Below, piece after piece: positions 17,488 to 27,454 of a DNA stretch of 64,000 nucleotides. The DNA comes from Pedobacter sp. BMA (GTDB taxonomy: Bacteria; Bacteroidota; Bacteroidia; Sphingobacteriales; Sphingobacteriaceae). The stretch is from the NCBI RefSeq assembly GCF_001027745.1, contig NZ_LECU01000004.1:248001-312000 (forward strand). Reading direction: 5' to 3'. The position numbers and the translations under genes are program-made. Below the pieces are notes generated by a model. It was not told the DNA's origin. It saw nothing but the letters and a program-made list of their open reading frames with translations, and made no database searches. Position 1 is the first letter of the stretch, and the number at the start of each line of letters is the position of its first letter.

Positions 17488-18516
17488 ATGAAATTAATCA
17501 ACAAGATCAAAAGTTTCTTTATAGCCCTTTACCACCTCTTTTTAGCGGCTGGTAAAGGCTTTGCCGAAGACAGGATTACAAAACTCAGTGCTTCACTTGC
17601 TTACTATACCATTTTCTCGCTTACGCCACTCATCGTAATTGTTTTATCAGCCGCCACATTGTTTTTCGGAGATAAGATGAATCATGATACAAGAAACAAA
17701 TTTTTTGCTCAGGTAAATGATATGGTGGGTCCGGATGCCACCACTCAACTTCAGGGATTTGTAGACCATGCCAACAAATCCGGTCAGTCAACTATCGGTT
17801 TAATTATCGGTATTGCAACACTGATTATCGGATCTACCGCCATATTTATTGAAATTCAGGACAGTATCAACATGATCTGGAAAGTTAAGGCGATTCCTAA
17901 AAAAGGCTGGTTGAAAATGTTAACCAACCGGCTTCTATCCTTTTCCCTTATCGTTTCAATGGGCTTTTTGTTACTGGTTTCGCTTGTGGTCAATAGCCTT
18001 GTGGTAGGCTTAGGCGATAAACTGATAGCACTTTTATCAAAAACTGAAATCGATAAGGTCGTCCCGGTGGCCGACGATACAATGGCCCTGATTATCTATA
18101 TTCTAAATAACGTCATTACCCTCGCTGCAGTTACCGCTGTATTTACCGTCATTTTTAAAGTATTACCTGATGTAAATATCAAATGGAAATCAGCAATCCT
18201 GGGCGCGCTTTTCACTGCTGTACTATTTAGTCTGGGCAAGTACCTGATTGGAATTTATATCGAAAAGGGCAATCCGGGGTCTGCATTTGGAGCCGCCAGC
18301 TCAATCATCGTGATTCTCCTGTGGATTTATTATACCTCCATTATTCTATACTTTGGAGCGGAATTTACACAGGCATATGCTGAAAAATACGATGGAGGCA
18401 TATCTCCAAGCAAATATGCTGTGTTTACTAAGATCACCATTGTAGAAAAAAAGGTAGATGTACTACCACCTCAACATCCGGAAGATACTATTCATGCACC
18501 TAAAGGTGAAGCATAA
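17488..18516 (+). CDS. YihY/virulence factor BrkB family membrane protein
   Basis: A 342-residue inner-membrane protein with about six transmembrane segments. The family signature AEDRITKLSASLAYYTIFSL lies near residues 26-45. LIIGIATLIIGSTAIFIEIQ and a C-terminal LLWIYYTSIILYFGAEFTQAYA segment follow. The family was once called ribonuclease BN in error; its biochemical role is unsettled. It begins only eight bases after tamL and is probably in the tam operon, which would fit an envelope-related role (inference). A paralogue of similar length lies at 44927-45901. Confidence 0.9.
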   Translation: MKLINKIKSFFIALYHLFLAAGKGFAEDRITKLSASLAYYTIFSLTPLIVIVLSAATLFFGDKMNHDTRNKFFAQVNDMVGPDATTQLQGFVDHANKSGQSTIGLIIGIATLIIGSTAIFIEIQDSINMIWKVKAIPKKGWLKMLTNRLLSFSLIVSMGFLLLVSLVVNSLVVGLGDKLIALLSKTEIDKVVPVADDTMALIIYILNNVITLAAVTAVFTVIFKVLPDVNIKWKSAILGALFTAVLFSLGKYLIGIYIEKGNPGSAFGAASSIIVILLWIYYTSIILYFGAEFTQAYAEKYDGGISPSKYAVFTKITIVEKKVDVLPPQHPEDTIHAPKGEA

Positions 18517-18557
18517 ATTATTGGCAGAAATTAATAAAAGCAACTCCCGTAATGTTT

Positions 18558-20699
18558 TTACATTATAAACCGTGATATCTTTTCTAAGAGTTCTTGTTCA
18601 AGGAATGGCTTTAGCACCAGCTCATTCATTCCTGATGCCAGATACCTTTCCCGGTCTTCCTGCATTACATTGGCGGTAACACCCAGAACCGGGACATTCC
18701 GTTTAGCCAACTTAGCAGAATTCCGGATTTTTTGAGTCAACTCCATTCCACCCATCTCCGGCATCTGGATATCCGTAAGGACCAGATCATATTCATTTTC
18801 GTTGAAAAGATCCAGCGCTTCTTTTCCATTATAGGCAACATCGAAAGCAATTTTATGTTTCTTCAGAATGGTGCTTGCCAGTAAAATATTTAGTGCATTG
18901 TCATCTGCCAGGAGAATCTTTTTGCCAGCTAAAATTTGTTCCTCATCACCTGTCTTTAGAGCACCTGATTGTTCGGTTTCCGGTTTCTTCGTCTTCTGAT
19001 AAGTGACTTCAAAAGAAAATATAGATCCTTTTTTTTCAGCACTTTTAACACTAATGTTTCCCCCTTGAAATTCGATAATTTTTTTACAAATCGCCAGACC
19101 GAGCCCCGTCCCCTGCTGTTTCTCTTTGGTGGAAGAGTAGTAAACCTGTGCAAACTCATCAAAAATAATCCGCTGATCTAATGGGTTTATACCAATGCCG
19201 GTGTCAGCAATACTTACTTTAAGTTGTGCCTCGTTGTATTCGTTTAAAAATAAACGGCCGCTAAGACTTATGCTGCCTTTGCCCGTAAACTTGATTGCGT
19301 TGCTCAAAAGATTCATCACCACTTGCTTAAGCCTGAGCGGGTCTCCGATAACATAAACGTCACTATCTATGTCCAGATTAATGGTGAACTCTATTTTTTT
19401 CTTAACAGCCTGTATCCTCATGCTATCAAAAACATCCTTAATGGCGTGGTAAGGAGAAAATGGAATTTGCTCCAGAATAACCTTCCCCGTTTCATATTTC
19501 GAAAAGTCGAGAATATCGTTTACTACATCGAGCAGCATGACAGATGAATTCCTAATGGCGCCTACCTGCTCCTTTTGTACAGCTTTCAGCTCTGTTTGCG
19601 TTAGCTGTTCTGAGAACCCGACAATTGAATTTAATGGTGTGCGTATTTCGTGGCTCATATTCGCGAGAAATCTGCTTTTCGAAAGTGCATACAGTGCAGC
19701 CTTATTGCTATAATTCACGAGGGCTTTTTCGTTCCTGTACAGATGAAACACCATATAAAATACGAAAGCGAGTAAACCAACACCCAGGGCCAGTAATGCC
19801 AGCGTAAACCGGTCAAGGTTTTCAACAGTACCGTAGGTATTTTCGTTAATGAGTTGCTGAATGGTGGAATAGTATTCTTGCTCATTTAACCTGTACTGTT
19901 TGAGGCCATTTACAATGGAGGTGATGAGGCGATGATTTACATCAAGCAATTCTTTTTCTTTATCCTTGAGCTGTTGATTGAGTTTGTAGAGCCTTAGATA
20001 GTAAGCATTGATGGTTTTGAGCTGTAAATTATTGTAAGCCACATTCAAAGACGAGGTATCGGCAGAAATAGCTGTCTTGACCAGAGTTGACCTCGAACTG
20101 TCTACTCCTTTTACATCCCTGGCATTAATGGCATCAAAAATCCTGGCGAAAATCTTCTTTCGGGCCTGTCCGGCTTTGCCGGCCTTAATGGTATCGATTT
20201 TAACAATGCTCTTAAATTGTCTTGCGGTAAATATTCTTCCCTTTGGCTCTGTTTTACTTACATCCTGATTAATATGGGCAGAAAAGTTAATCAGGCTATC
20301 CGATAACTTCCTTAAAAATATGAACTGGGCTGTCCTGATTTTCTTCTGTTTGATCAGTGCAGCAAAGTTGTCTGGAGAAAGAGCACTTTCCTTTAGATTA
20401 TCATGTTCAATTGAATCCATAATCAAAGACACTGCTCTGATCTCATCAATAAACTGATTATAGTAAATCCTCTTTGCACTTACCACATACATTCTGCAGC
20501 TATTCTCTGCGTTATAAAGTTTAAAAATGCAGCTGTCAAGTCTGGTAAAGTCATTCTGAACATGGACAATCCTGGTTGCTGATTTTAATATTGGTATTTT
20601 AGAGAAGTTAATGAATAACCCTGCGGTTATTCCAAAGGTGGCCAATATTAAAAATACGATCAGTAAATACTTTGCTGCAGAACTTTTTGTGGATTTCAA
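18558..20699 (-). CDS. membrane-bound hybrid sensor histidine kinase/response regulator
   Basis: A 713-residue hybrid kinase. The first transmembrane segment is about residues 11-30 and the second about 302-324, enclosing a periplasmic helical sensor of about 270 residues with no family I recognise. The HisKA domain has the phospho-accepting His350 in ANMSHEIRTPLNS. The HATPase domain follows (DPLRLKQVVMNLLSNAIKF, ADTGIGI, GTGLGLAICKKI). The C-terminal receiver has acceptor Asp643 in LVLTDIQMPEMGG. There is no DNA-binding output domain, so signalling probably goes on by phosphotransfer. The start is TTG; an upstream stop excludes any longer form. The stop lies 41 bases from the tam-operon gene end, converging. 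Confidence 0.9.
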   Translation of the reverse strand: MKSTKSSAAKYLLIVFLILATFGITAGLFINFSKIPILKSATRIVHVQNDFTRLDSCIFKLYNAENSCRMYVVSAKRIYYNQFIDEIRAVSLIMDSIEHDNLKESALSPDNFAALIKQKKIRTAQFIFLRKLSDSLINFSAHINQDVSKTEPKGRIFTARQFKSIVKIDTIKAGKAGQARKKIFARIFDAINARDVKGVDSSRSTLVKTAISADTSSLNVAYNNLQLKTINAYYLRLYKLNQQLKDKEKELLDVNHRLITSIVNGLKQYRLNEQEYYSTIQQLINENTYGTVENLDRFTLALLALGVGLLAFVFYMVFHLYRNEKALVNYSNKAALYALSKSRFLANMSHEIRTPLNSIVGFSEQLTQTELKAVQKEQVGAIRNSSVMLLDVVNDILDFSKYETGKVILEQIPFSPYHAIKDVFDSMRIQAVKKKIEFTINLDIDSDVYVIGDPLRLKQVVMNLLSNAIKFTGKGSISLSGRLFLNEYNEAQLKVSIADTGIGINPLDQRIIFDEFAQVYYSSTKEKQQGTGLGLAICKKIIEFQGGNISVKSAEKKGSIFSFEVTYQKTKKPETEQSGALKTGDEEQILAGKKILLADDNALNILLASTILKKHKIAFDVAYNGKEALDLFNENEYDLVLTDIQMPEMGGMELTQKIRNSAKLAKRNVPVLGVTANVMQEDRERYLASGMNELVLKPFLEQELLEKISRFIM

Positions 20700-20739
20700 A
20701 GGTGTTGATTTAATTTTCGGATTACATCAACGCCGGATT

Positions 20740-22608
20740 TTAGGCTACTTCATCAATAATTTTAGGTTCTTCATTCACTTCGTCTTTTTCAATTCGGAGG
20801 TTTTTGATAATGTGCTGCTGTCTGTCGGGTGTGTTTTTTCCCATATAGTATTCCAGCAAACCTTTAATGGTCTGATCTTTTAAAATAACAGGATCGAGCC
20901 TGATATCTTTTCCGATAAACAAACCAAATTCATCCGGAGATATTTCCCCTAACCCCTTAAAACGAGTAATTTCAGGTTTGTTTCCTAATTTCTCGATAGC
21001 ATTCCGGCGTTCTTCATCACTATAACAATAAATGGTTTCTTTCTTATTTCTAACCCTGAATAAGGGTGTTTGTAAAATGTAAACATGTCCTGCTTTTACT
21101 AAATCAGGAAAAAACTGCAGAAAGAATGTCATCATCAGCAATCTAATGTGCATCCCATCAACGTCTGCATCCGTCGCAATCACAATGTTATTGTAATGCA
21201 GGCCATCCAGGCCATCTTCGATGTTTAATGCATGTTGTAAAAGGTTAAATTCTTCGTTTTCATACACCACCTTTTTAGTAAGTTCATAACAGTTAAGCGG
21301 CTTACCCTTTAAGCTGAAAACTGCCTGGCAATCTACATCACGTGATTTTGTAATGGAACCAGATGCAGAATCACCTTCAGTAATAAACAAAGTTGTTTCA
21401 TAACGTTTCTCGTGGGTAGAATTGAAATGAACTTTACAGTCGCGCAGCTTTTTGTTATGCAACGATGCCTTTTTTGCCCTGTCGTTAGCCAGTTTTTTAA
21501 TGCCGGCAATATCTTTACGCTCACGCTCGGATTGCATGATCCTTTTTAACAGTGCATCTGCAACATCAGGGTTTTTATGCAGGTAATCATCAAGTTCTTT
21601 CTTCACGAAATCATTGATAAACGTGGCAACTGACGGCCCGTCCGGACCCATATTCTGGGAGCCGAGCTTGGTTTTGGTCTGCGATTCAAATACAGGTTCC
21701 TGAACGCGAACTGAGATCGCTGCGATGATGGATGAACGTACATCCGAAGCATCAAACTCCTTCTTAAAAAATTCGCGTACAGTTTTTACCACTGCAGCCC
21801 TGAACGCTGCCTGGTGAGTTCCTCCCTGGGTGGTATGCTGTCCGTTAACAAATGAGTGGTAGTCTTCACCGTATTGCTGACCGTGAGTCATGGCAATTTC
21901 AATGTCACTACCAATCATGTGTATGATCGGGTAACGAATTTCTTCAGGCTTGTTAAATTTGGAAAGCAGGTCGTATAAACCCCTTTCCGAGAAATATTTC
22001 TGGTTATTAAAATTTACGGTCAGTCCGGTATTCAGGAAAACATAATTCCACACCATACTTTCTACAAAATCCGGAATGTAATGGTAGTTTCTGAAAATCG
22101 TTTCGTCGGGATAAAAAGTAATGGCTGTACCATTTCGCTGTGTAGTATCAATAACAGGTTGCTCATTTACAATCTCTCCTTTTGAAAACTCTACCTTTTT
22201 TGTTTTACCATCACGATAAGATTGTACAGTAAAACTGGTAGACAATGCATTTACTGCTTTGGTACCCACACCGTTTAATCCAACAGATTTCTGAAAGGCG
22301 TTACTATCGTATTTACCACCTGTATTTATTTTACTTACGCAATCAATAACTTTTCCTAAAGGTATCCCGCGACCATAATCGCGAACATTTATCTTTTGTT
22401 CAGAAACAGTAATTTCGATGGTTTTTCCAGTGCCCATCACAAACTCATCGATAGAGTTATCTACAATTTCCTTTAACAAAACATAAATACCATCATCCTG
22501 GGCCGACCCATCACCAAGTTTACCGATATACATACCGGGACGTAGTCTGATGTGTTCTTTCCAGTCTAATGATCGAATACTGTCGTCGTTATAAATTACT
22601 TCTGCCAT
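20740..22608 (-). CDS. parE: DNA topoisomerase IV subunit B
   Basis: A 622-residue type IIA topoisomerase B subunit. The GHKL ATPase has [10 protein letters not shown] near residues 47-56, DYGRGIPLG near 77-85 and [14 protein letters not shown] near 109-122. The TOPRIM part has [11 protein letters not shown] and the metal-binding [10 protein letters not shown]. The length and the family text fit ParE more than GyrB. It supplies ATP hydrolysis for the ParC subunit encoded at 6598-9471. It lies just upstream of the histidine kinase gene on the same strand (40-base gap), so the two may be co-transcribed. Confidence 0.93.
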   Translation of the reverse strand: MAEVIYNDDSIRSLDWKEHIRLRPGMYIGKLGDGSAQDDGIYVLLKEIVDNSIDEFVMGTGKTIEITVSEQKINVRDYGRGIPLGKVIDCVSKINTGGKYDSNAFQKSVGLNGVGTKAVNALSTSFTVQSYRDGKTKKVEFSKGEIVNEQPVIDTTQRNGTAITFYPDETIFRNYHYIPDFVESMVWNYVFLNTGLTVNFNNQKYFSERGLYDLLSKFNKPEEIRYPIIHMIGSDIEIAMTHGQQYGEDYHSFVNGQHTTQGGTHQAAFRAAVVKTVREFFKKEFDASDVRSSIIAAISVRVQEPVFESQTKTKLGSQNMGPDGPSVATFINDFVKKELDDYLHKNPDVADALLKRIMQSERERKDIAGIKKLANDRAKKASLHNKKLRDCKVHFNSTHEKRYETTLFITEGDSASGSITKSRDVDCQAVFSLKGKPLNCYELTKKVVYENEEFNLLQHALNIEDGLDGLHYNNIVIATDADVDGMHIRLLMMTFFLQFFPDLVKAGHVYILQTPLFRVRNKKETIYCYSDEERRNAIEKLGNKPEITRFKGLGEISPDEFGLFIGKDIRLDPVILKDQTIKGLLEYYMGKNTPDRQQHIIKNLRIEKDEVNEEPKIIDEVA

Positions 22609-22935
22609 AAATTGTGTTATTTGCTGTCAGGTTGATTGAACTCCGGTTTTCACACAAAGCAGCTGTACCGAGGGATGTTCGGGGAAAGCTTTAACGATCA
22701 ACATGACAAGTATTTAGGGATGATTTGTTATTGAAAATCCAGAAAACATTTAAATTATAATCCGAATTACCTAATAGCAAAAAATTATTATACAATAATA
22801 GATTTATTCTGCGAGGCTAGCAAATGAAAATTTCAACAAAAATGAACCGTTAACAAATTCCAGATGGAAGCACAGCAGCATCTCACATTTTCTATATTTT
22901 AGCTATCTTCAACCTTTATTTGAAATTCACGTTTA
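22609..22935. other. divergent intergenic region, no further element recognised
   Basis: The 327 bases between parE and the APC permease are AT-rich. They must hold both outward promoters. A TATATTTTAG stretch near 22892-22901 resembles a -7 box for the permease, but no complete promoter, riboswitch or repeat stands out. Confidence 0.5.
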
Positions 22936-24273
22936 ATGCAACAGAAAAAGCAACTTTCGCTATTTGATTTGTCTATGATTGTAGTTAGCCTGGTCATTGG
23001 AATGGGTATATTCCGCACTCCGGTTAATGTGGCTGCAAAAGCACAAATCCCTGAGTTGTTTTATCTGGCCTGGTTCATCGGTGGGTTTGTTGCATTTTGT
23101 GGCGCACTTACTTATGCTGAAATTGGCTCGCGTTACCCGGTCACCGGTGGATACTATAAAATTTTCTCAAAGGCCTACCACCCTTCTATCGCTTTTGCGA
23201 TCAATTGTATCGTTCTAATTTCAAGTGCAGCATCAGTCGCCGCCATCTCAATCATCGGTGCAGAATACCTTAGTAAAATTATTCTTCCGGCAGCAATGCA
23301 GAATGAGACCTATCGAGTCGTCATAGCCATTTCAACTATTCTGATCTTTTATTTCATCAACCTGCTGGGATTAAAGGCCAGTTCGAAAACACAGAATGTG
23401 CTCACCATCATTAAAATTGTCCTGATATTAACGTTGATCTGTGCAGTATTTTTCGCGCGACAGGTTCAGTCAGACACCCCTGTCTTTAAAACCACAAACG
23501 GTTTATTGCCGGGATGGGCCGATTATGGAAAAGCCCTGGGCTTATGTTTAATTGCCGTTTCATTCTCTTATGCCGGCTACGCCCAAACCATTAACTTTGG
23601 CGGAGAAGTTAAAGAAGCTAAGAAGGTTATTCCACGTTCCATTATTATCGGACTTAACATTATCGTAGCGCTATACATGGTACTTAATTATGTGTATGTA
23701 AAGGTAATTGGCTTCGAAGAGTTGAAAACTGCCGAAAGCATTGCGGCGATTCTCGCCTCAAAAATCTTCGGTCCCGCCGGGTTTAACATGCTTTCGGTCA
23801 TCATCTTCATTTCAGTGATGGGATACGTAAATGTTAATCTGCTAAGTAACCCCAGGGCGATGTTCGCCATGGGTGAAGAAGGAGCGCTTCCGAAAATCTT
23901 CAGTAAAATGAACACAAAAACCGAGGTGATTACCTGGAGTTTAACCGTTTTTGCAATCGTAGCCGTAGTTATCATTTTCTTTGCCAAAACCTTTGACAAG
24001 ATTTTGAACTACACTATTTTCCTCGAAAGCATTAGCATGGCAAGTTCGGCAGCAACTATTTTCATTTTGAGAAAAGGCACTGCCCATCTTGATAAAAAAA
24101 CAATTTATACGGTTCCGTTATACCCTATATTGCCAATCATATTTATTGCTGCCTACACTTTTGTTGCTTTTAGTATTTATGCCGATGACCCAAATGCAGC
24201 ATTAAATGGATTATATATATTTATTGGGTTTCTGTTAATCTATTTCATTGCGAAATTGTTTAAAAAGAAATAA
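22936..24273 (+). CDS. APC-family amino acid permease
   Basis: A 445-residue protein with about twelve transmembrane segments. The N-terminal half has the APC-superfamily pattern: LSLFDLSMIVVSLVIGMGIF with the unwound-helix GMGIF near residues 23-27. GALTYAEIGSRYPVTGGYY is near 56-74. This is the amino acid-polyamine-organocation family of secondary carriers in the inner membrane. The specific substrate cannot be read from the sequence. It stands as a single gene, followed about 70 bases later by the GPH-type transporter on the same strand. Confidence 0.9.
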   Translation: MQQKKQLSLFDLSMIVVSLVIGMGIFRTPVNVAAKAQIPELFYLAWFIGGFVAFCGALTYAEIGSRYPVTGGYYKIFSKAYHPSIAFAINCIVLISSAASVAAISIIGAEYLSKIILPAAMQNETYRVVIAISTILIFYFINLLGLKASSKTQNVLTIIKIVLILTLICAVFFARQVQSDTPVFKTTNGLLPGWADYGKALGLCLIAVSFSYAGYAQTINFGGEVKEAKKVIPRSIIIGLNIIVALYMVLNYVYVKVIGFEELKTAESIAAILASKIFGPAGFNMLSVIIFISVMGYVNVNLLSNPRAMFAMGEEGALPKIFSKMNTKTEVITWSLTVFAIVAVVIIFFAKTFDKILNYTIFLESISMASSAATIFILRKGTAHLDKKTIYTVPLYPILPIIFIAAYTFVAFSIYADDPNAALNGLYIFIGFLLIYFIAKLFKKK

Positions 24274-24342
24274 TTTAAAGACTGAAAAGCAACACTATAC
24301 TTTATGGTGTAATGCTTTTTAGTTTAATTAGTGAGATCATCA

Positions 24343-25677
24343 ATGAACAAAACACTCTCAGGAAAACAAAAGATCGCTTACGCCGCAGGAATGATGGGCT
24401 GGAGTATCATGACGAATATTATCATCGTGATGTTACCCTATTTCTACCTGCCGCCAAACAATTCCGGCCTAACTCCACTTGTACCACAACTTTTGTTATT
24501 TGGTGCTTTCAACTTACTCTCTATTATTGCTGCTTCAGGAAGGCTTATTGATGCGATATACGATCCGTTTATTGCTTCAGTAAGTGATAGAAGTAATAAT
24601 CCCAAAGGAAGACGTTTCCCTATTATGAAGTGGGCGATTCTGCCTGCAGTGGTGTGCTGCTGCCTGGTATTCCATCCCTGGGTAAAGGGCGAAAGTGTAC
24701 ATAATGCCTGGTGGCTTACAGTGGCCCTGGCAGGCTTTTTCATATCAGTTACGACCTATATTATCCCTTACAATGCATTGCTGGCTGAACTAACACATAC
24801 AACCGAAGAAAAAGTAAAGCTTTCGACTCTGCAACAGGTGGGCTTTGTAATGGGGATGATCCTGGGTGCCCTGATCAATAACTTCGCGGATTTGATTCAA
24901 AGTGGATTTCATGTGGCCAGTCGCTTCCAGGCCTTGCAATACACCATCATCGCCTTAAGCGTTTTCTCAGGCTTAGTGATGATTATGCCAATTTTATTTA
25001 TCAGTGAGCGGGAGTATGTAAAAACTAAACCTTCACATATTCCGTTGTTACCAGCCATAAAAAGCACTTTTCGCAACTCGAATTTTAAATATTACCTGAT
25101 TTCGGATTTTACGTACTACACCGCATTAAGCATCATGTCGAGCGGACTTTTATATTTTGTAACCGTACTGCTTGGCTTACCCGATTCTGACGGGGGTAAA
25201 TTTATGGGCTTAATGGTTTTATTGTCGCTTTTATTTTATCCTTTTATCAATTACGGCTCAAAGAAATTTGGTAAAAAGCGACTTGTACTTTTCGCCTTCG
25301 GAATATTAAGTCTGATTTTCGTGACCATATTCTTTTTAGGCAAATTACCTTTCGCACCTGCTAACCAGATGTATATTCTGGTTGTCTTCGCTTCGTTTCC
25401 GTTAGCGGCACTCGGTATTCTTCCCAATGCGATTTTAGCTGATATTGCACAAAAAGACACTTTAGAAAGTGGAGAAAACCACGAGGGAATGTTTTTCGCA
25501 GTCAAATATTTGTTCGTGAAACTAGGTCAAACAATTGGCATAGCTGTTTTTGCCATGCTCACCATTTATGGTAAAGATCCGGGAAACGATTATGGTTTAA
25601 GGCTAAACGGCATCGTGGGTTTTTCACTCTGCATCATAGCCCTTTTATTTTTCAGCAGATTTAAAGAAGAGCAATAA
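24343..25677 (+). CDS. GPH/MelB-type sugar:cation symporter (MFS)
   Basis: A 444-residue protein with twelve predicted transmembrane segments. The text GKQKIAYAAGMMGWSI at the N-terminus, then GRLIDAIYDPFIASVSDRS with the loop 2-3 MFS motif (DRSNNPKGRRFP), is typical of the glycoside-pentoside-hexuronide symporters related to MelB. It probably carries a sugar or glycoside with Na+ or H+ into the cytoplasm. I start at the ATG at 24343; a GTG four codons earlier is possible. It converges on the SusD gene, which would fit a carbohydrate-related neighbourhood, but no enzyme links them. Confidence 0.85.
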   Translation: MNKTLSGKQKIAYAAGMMGWSIMTNIIIVMLPYFYLPPNNSGLTPLVPQLLLFGAFNLLSIIAASGRLIDAIYDPFIASVSDRSNNPKGRRFPIMKWAILPAVVCCCLVFHPWVKGESVHNAWWLTVALAGFFISVTTYIIPYNALLAELTHTTEEKVKLSTLQQVGFVMGMILGALINNFADLIQSGFHVASRFQALQYTIIALSVFSGLVMIMPILFISEREYVKTKPSHIPLLPAIKSTFRNSNFKYYLISDFTYYTALSIMSSGLLYFVTVLLGLPDSDGGKFMGLMVLLSLLFYPFINYGSKKFGKKRLVLFAFGILSLIFVTIFFLGKLPFAPANQMYILVVFASFPLAALGILPNAILADIAQKDTLESGENHEGMFFAVKYLFVKLGQTIGIAVFAMLTIYGKDPGNDYGLRLNGIVGFSLCIIALLFFSRFKEEQ

Positions 25678-25708
25678 AAAAGGCAGAACCCGTAAAGGTT
25701 CTGCCTGA
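25675..25708 (-). terminator. intrinsic terminator of the first susCD pair
   Basis: AGGCAGAACC and GGTTCTGCCT make a perfect 10-bp stem with a six-base loop. On the minus strand it is followed by TTTTTTATT, just past the susD stop. It may also stop plus-strand transcription of the transporter gene. Confidence 0.85.
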
Positions 25709-25725
25709 TTAACATCATGGTTGAT

Positions 25726-27441
25726 TTAGTAGCCCGGACTTTGTTTTAAAGTTCCGTTACTCCTGTCAATCTGATCCTGAGGAAGCGGAAAATGTTCATC
25801 TCTCGTTTCGATAACAAGTCCCTTCAGGTAGTCAAAATAATTACCTTCAAATCCAAAGTAGCTTTCAAGTGTTTGTTTAGCCACACCCCAACGTACTAAG
25901 TCAAAAAAGCGGTGTCCTTCCATAGCCAGCTCCAGCCTACGCTCAAAACGAACAGCGGTACGTGCATAGTCGGCATTTGGAAAAGAGGGATAAGGGCTTA
26001 CTTTATATGCCGCTGCAGGAGTTCCGTTAATCGTTGCCGGGGTTATTTTTGCGGCACGCTGCCGAACGGCATTCACCAGGGTTAAGGCCCTTGGCAAATC
26101 ACCTGTTTCCACCGCGCATTCCGCAGCCATCAGGTAAATATCACCCAGGCGTATCAGGTTAACATTTAATCCGGTAACATTCGTCATTCCCGGTCCTGTA
26201 CCCGAGGCAATCTGTGCCGCCTCAATAGAATTTTTAACCGCCACAAACGGACCTCCGCTACTCACATCTCTGATCCAGCTGTCTCCAGCCATGATTCCCC
26301 AGTCGCGGTAAGGGACACCCCGTCTGCCGATGGTTGATTCAATCCTGGGATCAAACGCCAAAGTTTTGTCGACCTGATAGTTTGTTTTTTGTGTAGCTGT
26401 TAAACCAAAATCAGAAAGATAAGGGTTGGTACGGTAGCTGCCGTCTAGTAACGGAAGCCCCGCAGCATTAACTTTAAATGCATTGGCTAAGTCGATTGTA
26501 GGCTGAAAAAATCCGCAGCAGTTGATTGGTGTAACGCTTCCATAAGGAAAGTTTAACATATCGCCCACATTTCCGTTTTCACCCCCGGTACCATCGGTAC
26601 CAACAGAGTGCTCCACTACTACAATAGATTCCGGACCGTCTTCTTTAGTGATGTCGAAATTATCGCTATAGGGCAGCGTTGTCAGATCTGGTTTAGCCAG
26701 AATTACTGCATTCAGTAGAGTATAGGCTTCTGCATAACGCTTCTGATAAAGCAGCACTTTTCCCAGATAGGCCTGGGCTGCATATTTATCCATACGCCCT
26801 TTTTGATTCTTCGGTTTGGTTGTACTCAGGTTGGCAACGGCAAACTGTAAATCTTCAATGATGTTCGGATAAATATCTTTGTCATTTGGGACAAAGGTAC
26901 CTGCAGTGGCTTCTGTAACATAAGGAACCACCTTAAATACCCTAACCAGAAAAAAATAATAATGTGCCCGTAGCAACCTCGCTTCTCCCTGTATCTCTTT
27001 TGCCCTTGCATCGGCAAATTTGCTCCCACCCTTGCCAGATTGTAAGTCGGCCAGGATTTTAAGGGTATTGTTGCAACGTTGAACCCCTTCAAAACATCTG
27101 TTGTAGAGATTGGAAAGGTTATCATTTGTACTGGTTGGGGAATGCTGCTCGATAGCATTCATATTGGGCTGATCACCTACGCTACTGCCCTTATGCGCAT
27201 TATCCGAAGCCACCTCACCGAAAAGCCATTGACTTGGTGCAGCGCCGTAGTTACCCCAGGTGCCATTAATATTGCCATTGAGCAATCCGTATGCACCAAC
27301 CAGTAAGCCCTCTACCCCATCCTGGGTAGTCAATTGCTCTGCTGTGAGTTCGGCTTGCGGGTTGAGCGAAAGGAAATCTTTCTTGCAGGATACAAAGCTC
27401 AGTATCAGCAGGAACAGGAAAGTATTTTTGATATGTTTCAT
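25726..27441 (-). CDS. susD: SusD/RagB-family outer-membrane lipoprotein
   Basis: A 571-residue surface lipoprotein. I start at the ATG at 27441, which gives a clean signal MKHIKNTFLFLLILSFVSC with lipid-bearing Cys19. The longer frame begins inside the susC end. The SusD-like N-terminal domain follows (QLTTQDGVEGLLVGAYGLLN). The C-terminal part has the family text VNLIRLGDIYLMAAECAVE and RFERRLELAMEGHRFFDLVRWG. It should form a lid on the SusC-like channel encoded 13 bases upstream and bind the oligomer before import. The ligand is unknown, as no glycoside hydrolase or regulator gene accompanies the pair. Confidence 0.94.
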   Translation of the reverse strand: MKHIKNTFLFLLILSFVSCKKDFLSLNPQAELTAEQLTTQDGVEGLLVGAYGLLNGNINGTWGNYGAAPSQWLFGEVASDNAHKGSSVGDQPNMNAIEQHSPTSTNDNLSNLYNRCFEGVQRCNNTLKILADLQSGKGGSKFADARAKEIQGEARLLRAHYYFFLVRVFKVVPYVTEATAGTFVPNDKDIYPNIIEDLQFAVANLSTTKPKNQKGRMDKYAAQAYLGKVLLYQKRYAEAYTLLNAVILAKPDLTTLPYSDNFDITKEDGPESIVVVEHSVGTDGTGGENGNVGDMLNFPYGSVTPINCCGFFQPTIDLANAFKVNAAGLPLLDGSYRTNPYLSDFGLTATQKTNYQVDKTLAFDPRIESTIGRRGVPYRDWGIMAGDSWIRDVSSGGPFVAVKNSIEAAQIASGTGPGMTNVTGLNVNLIRLGDIYLMAAECAVETGDLPRALTLVNAVRQRAAKITPATINGTPAAAYKVSPYPSFPNADYARTAVRFERRLELAMEGHRFFDLVRWGVAKQTLESYFGFEGNYFDYLKGLVIETRDEHFPLPQDQIDRSNGTLKQSPGY

Positions 27442-27454
27442 CTTGTCTCTTTGA

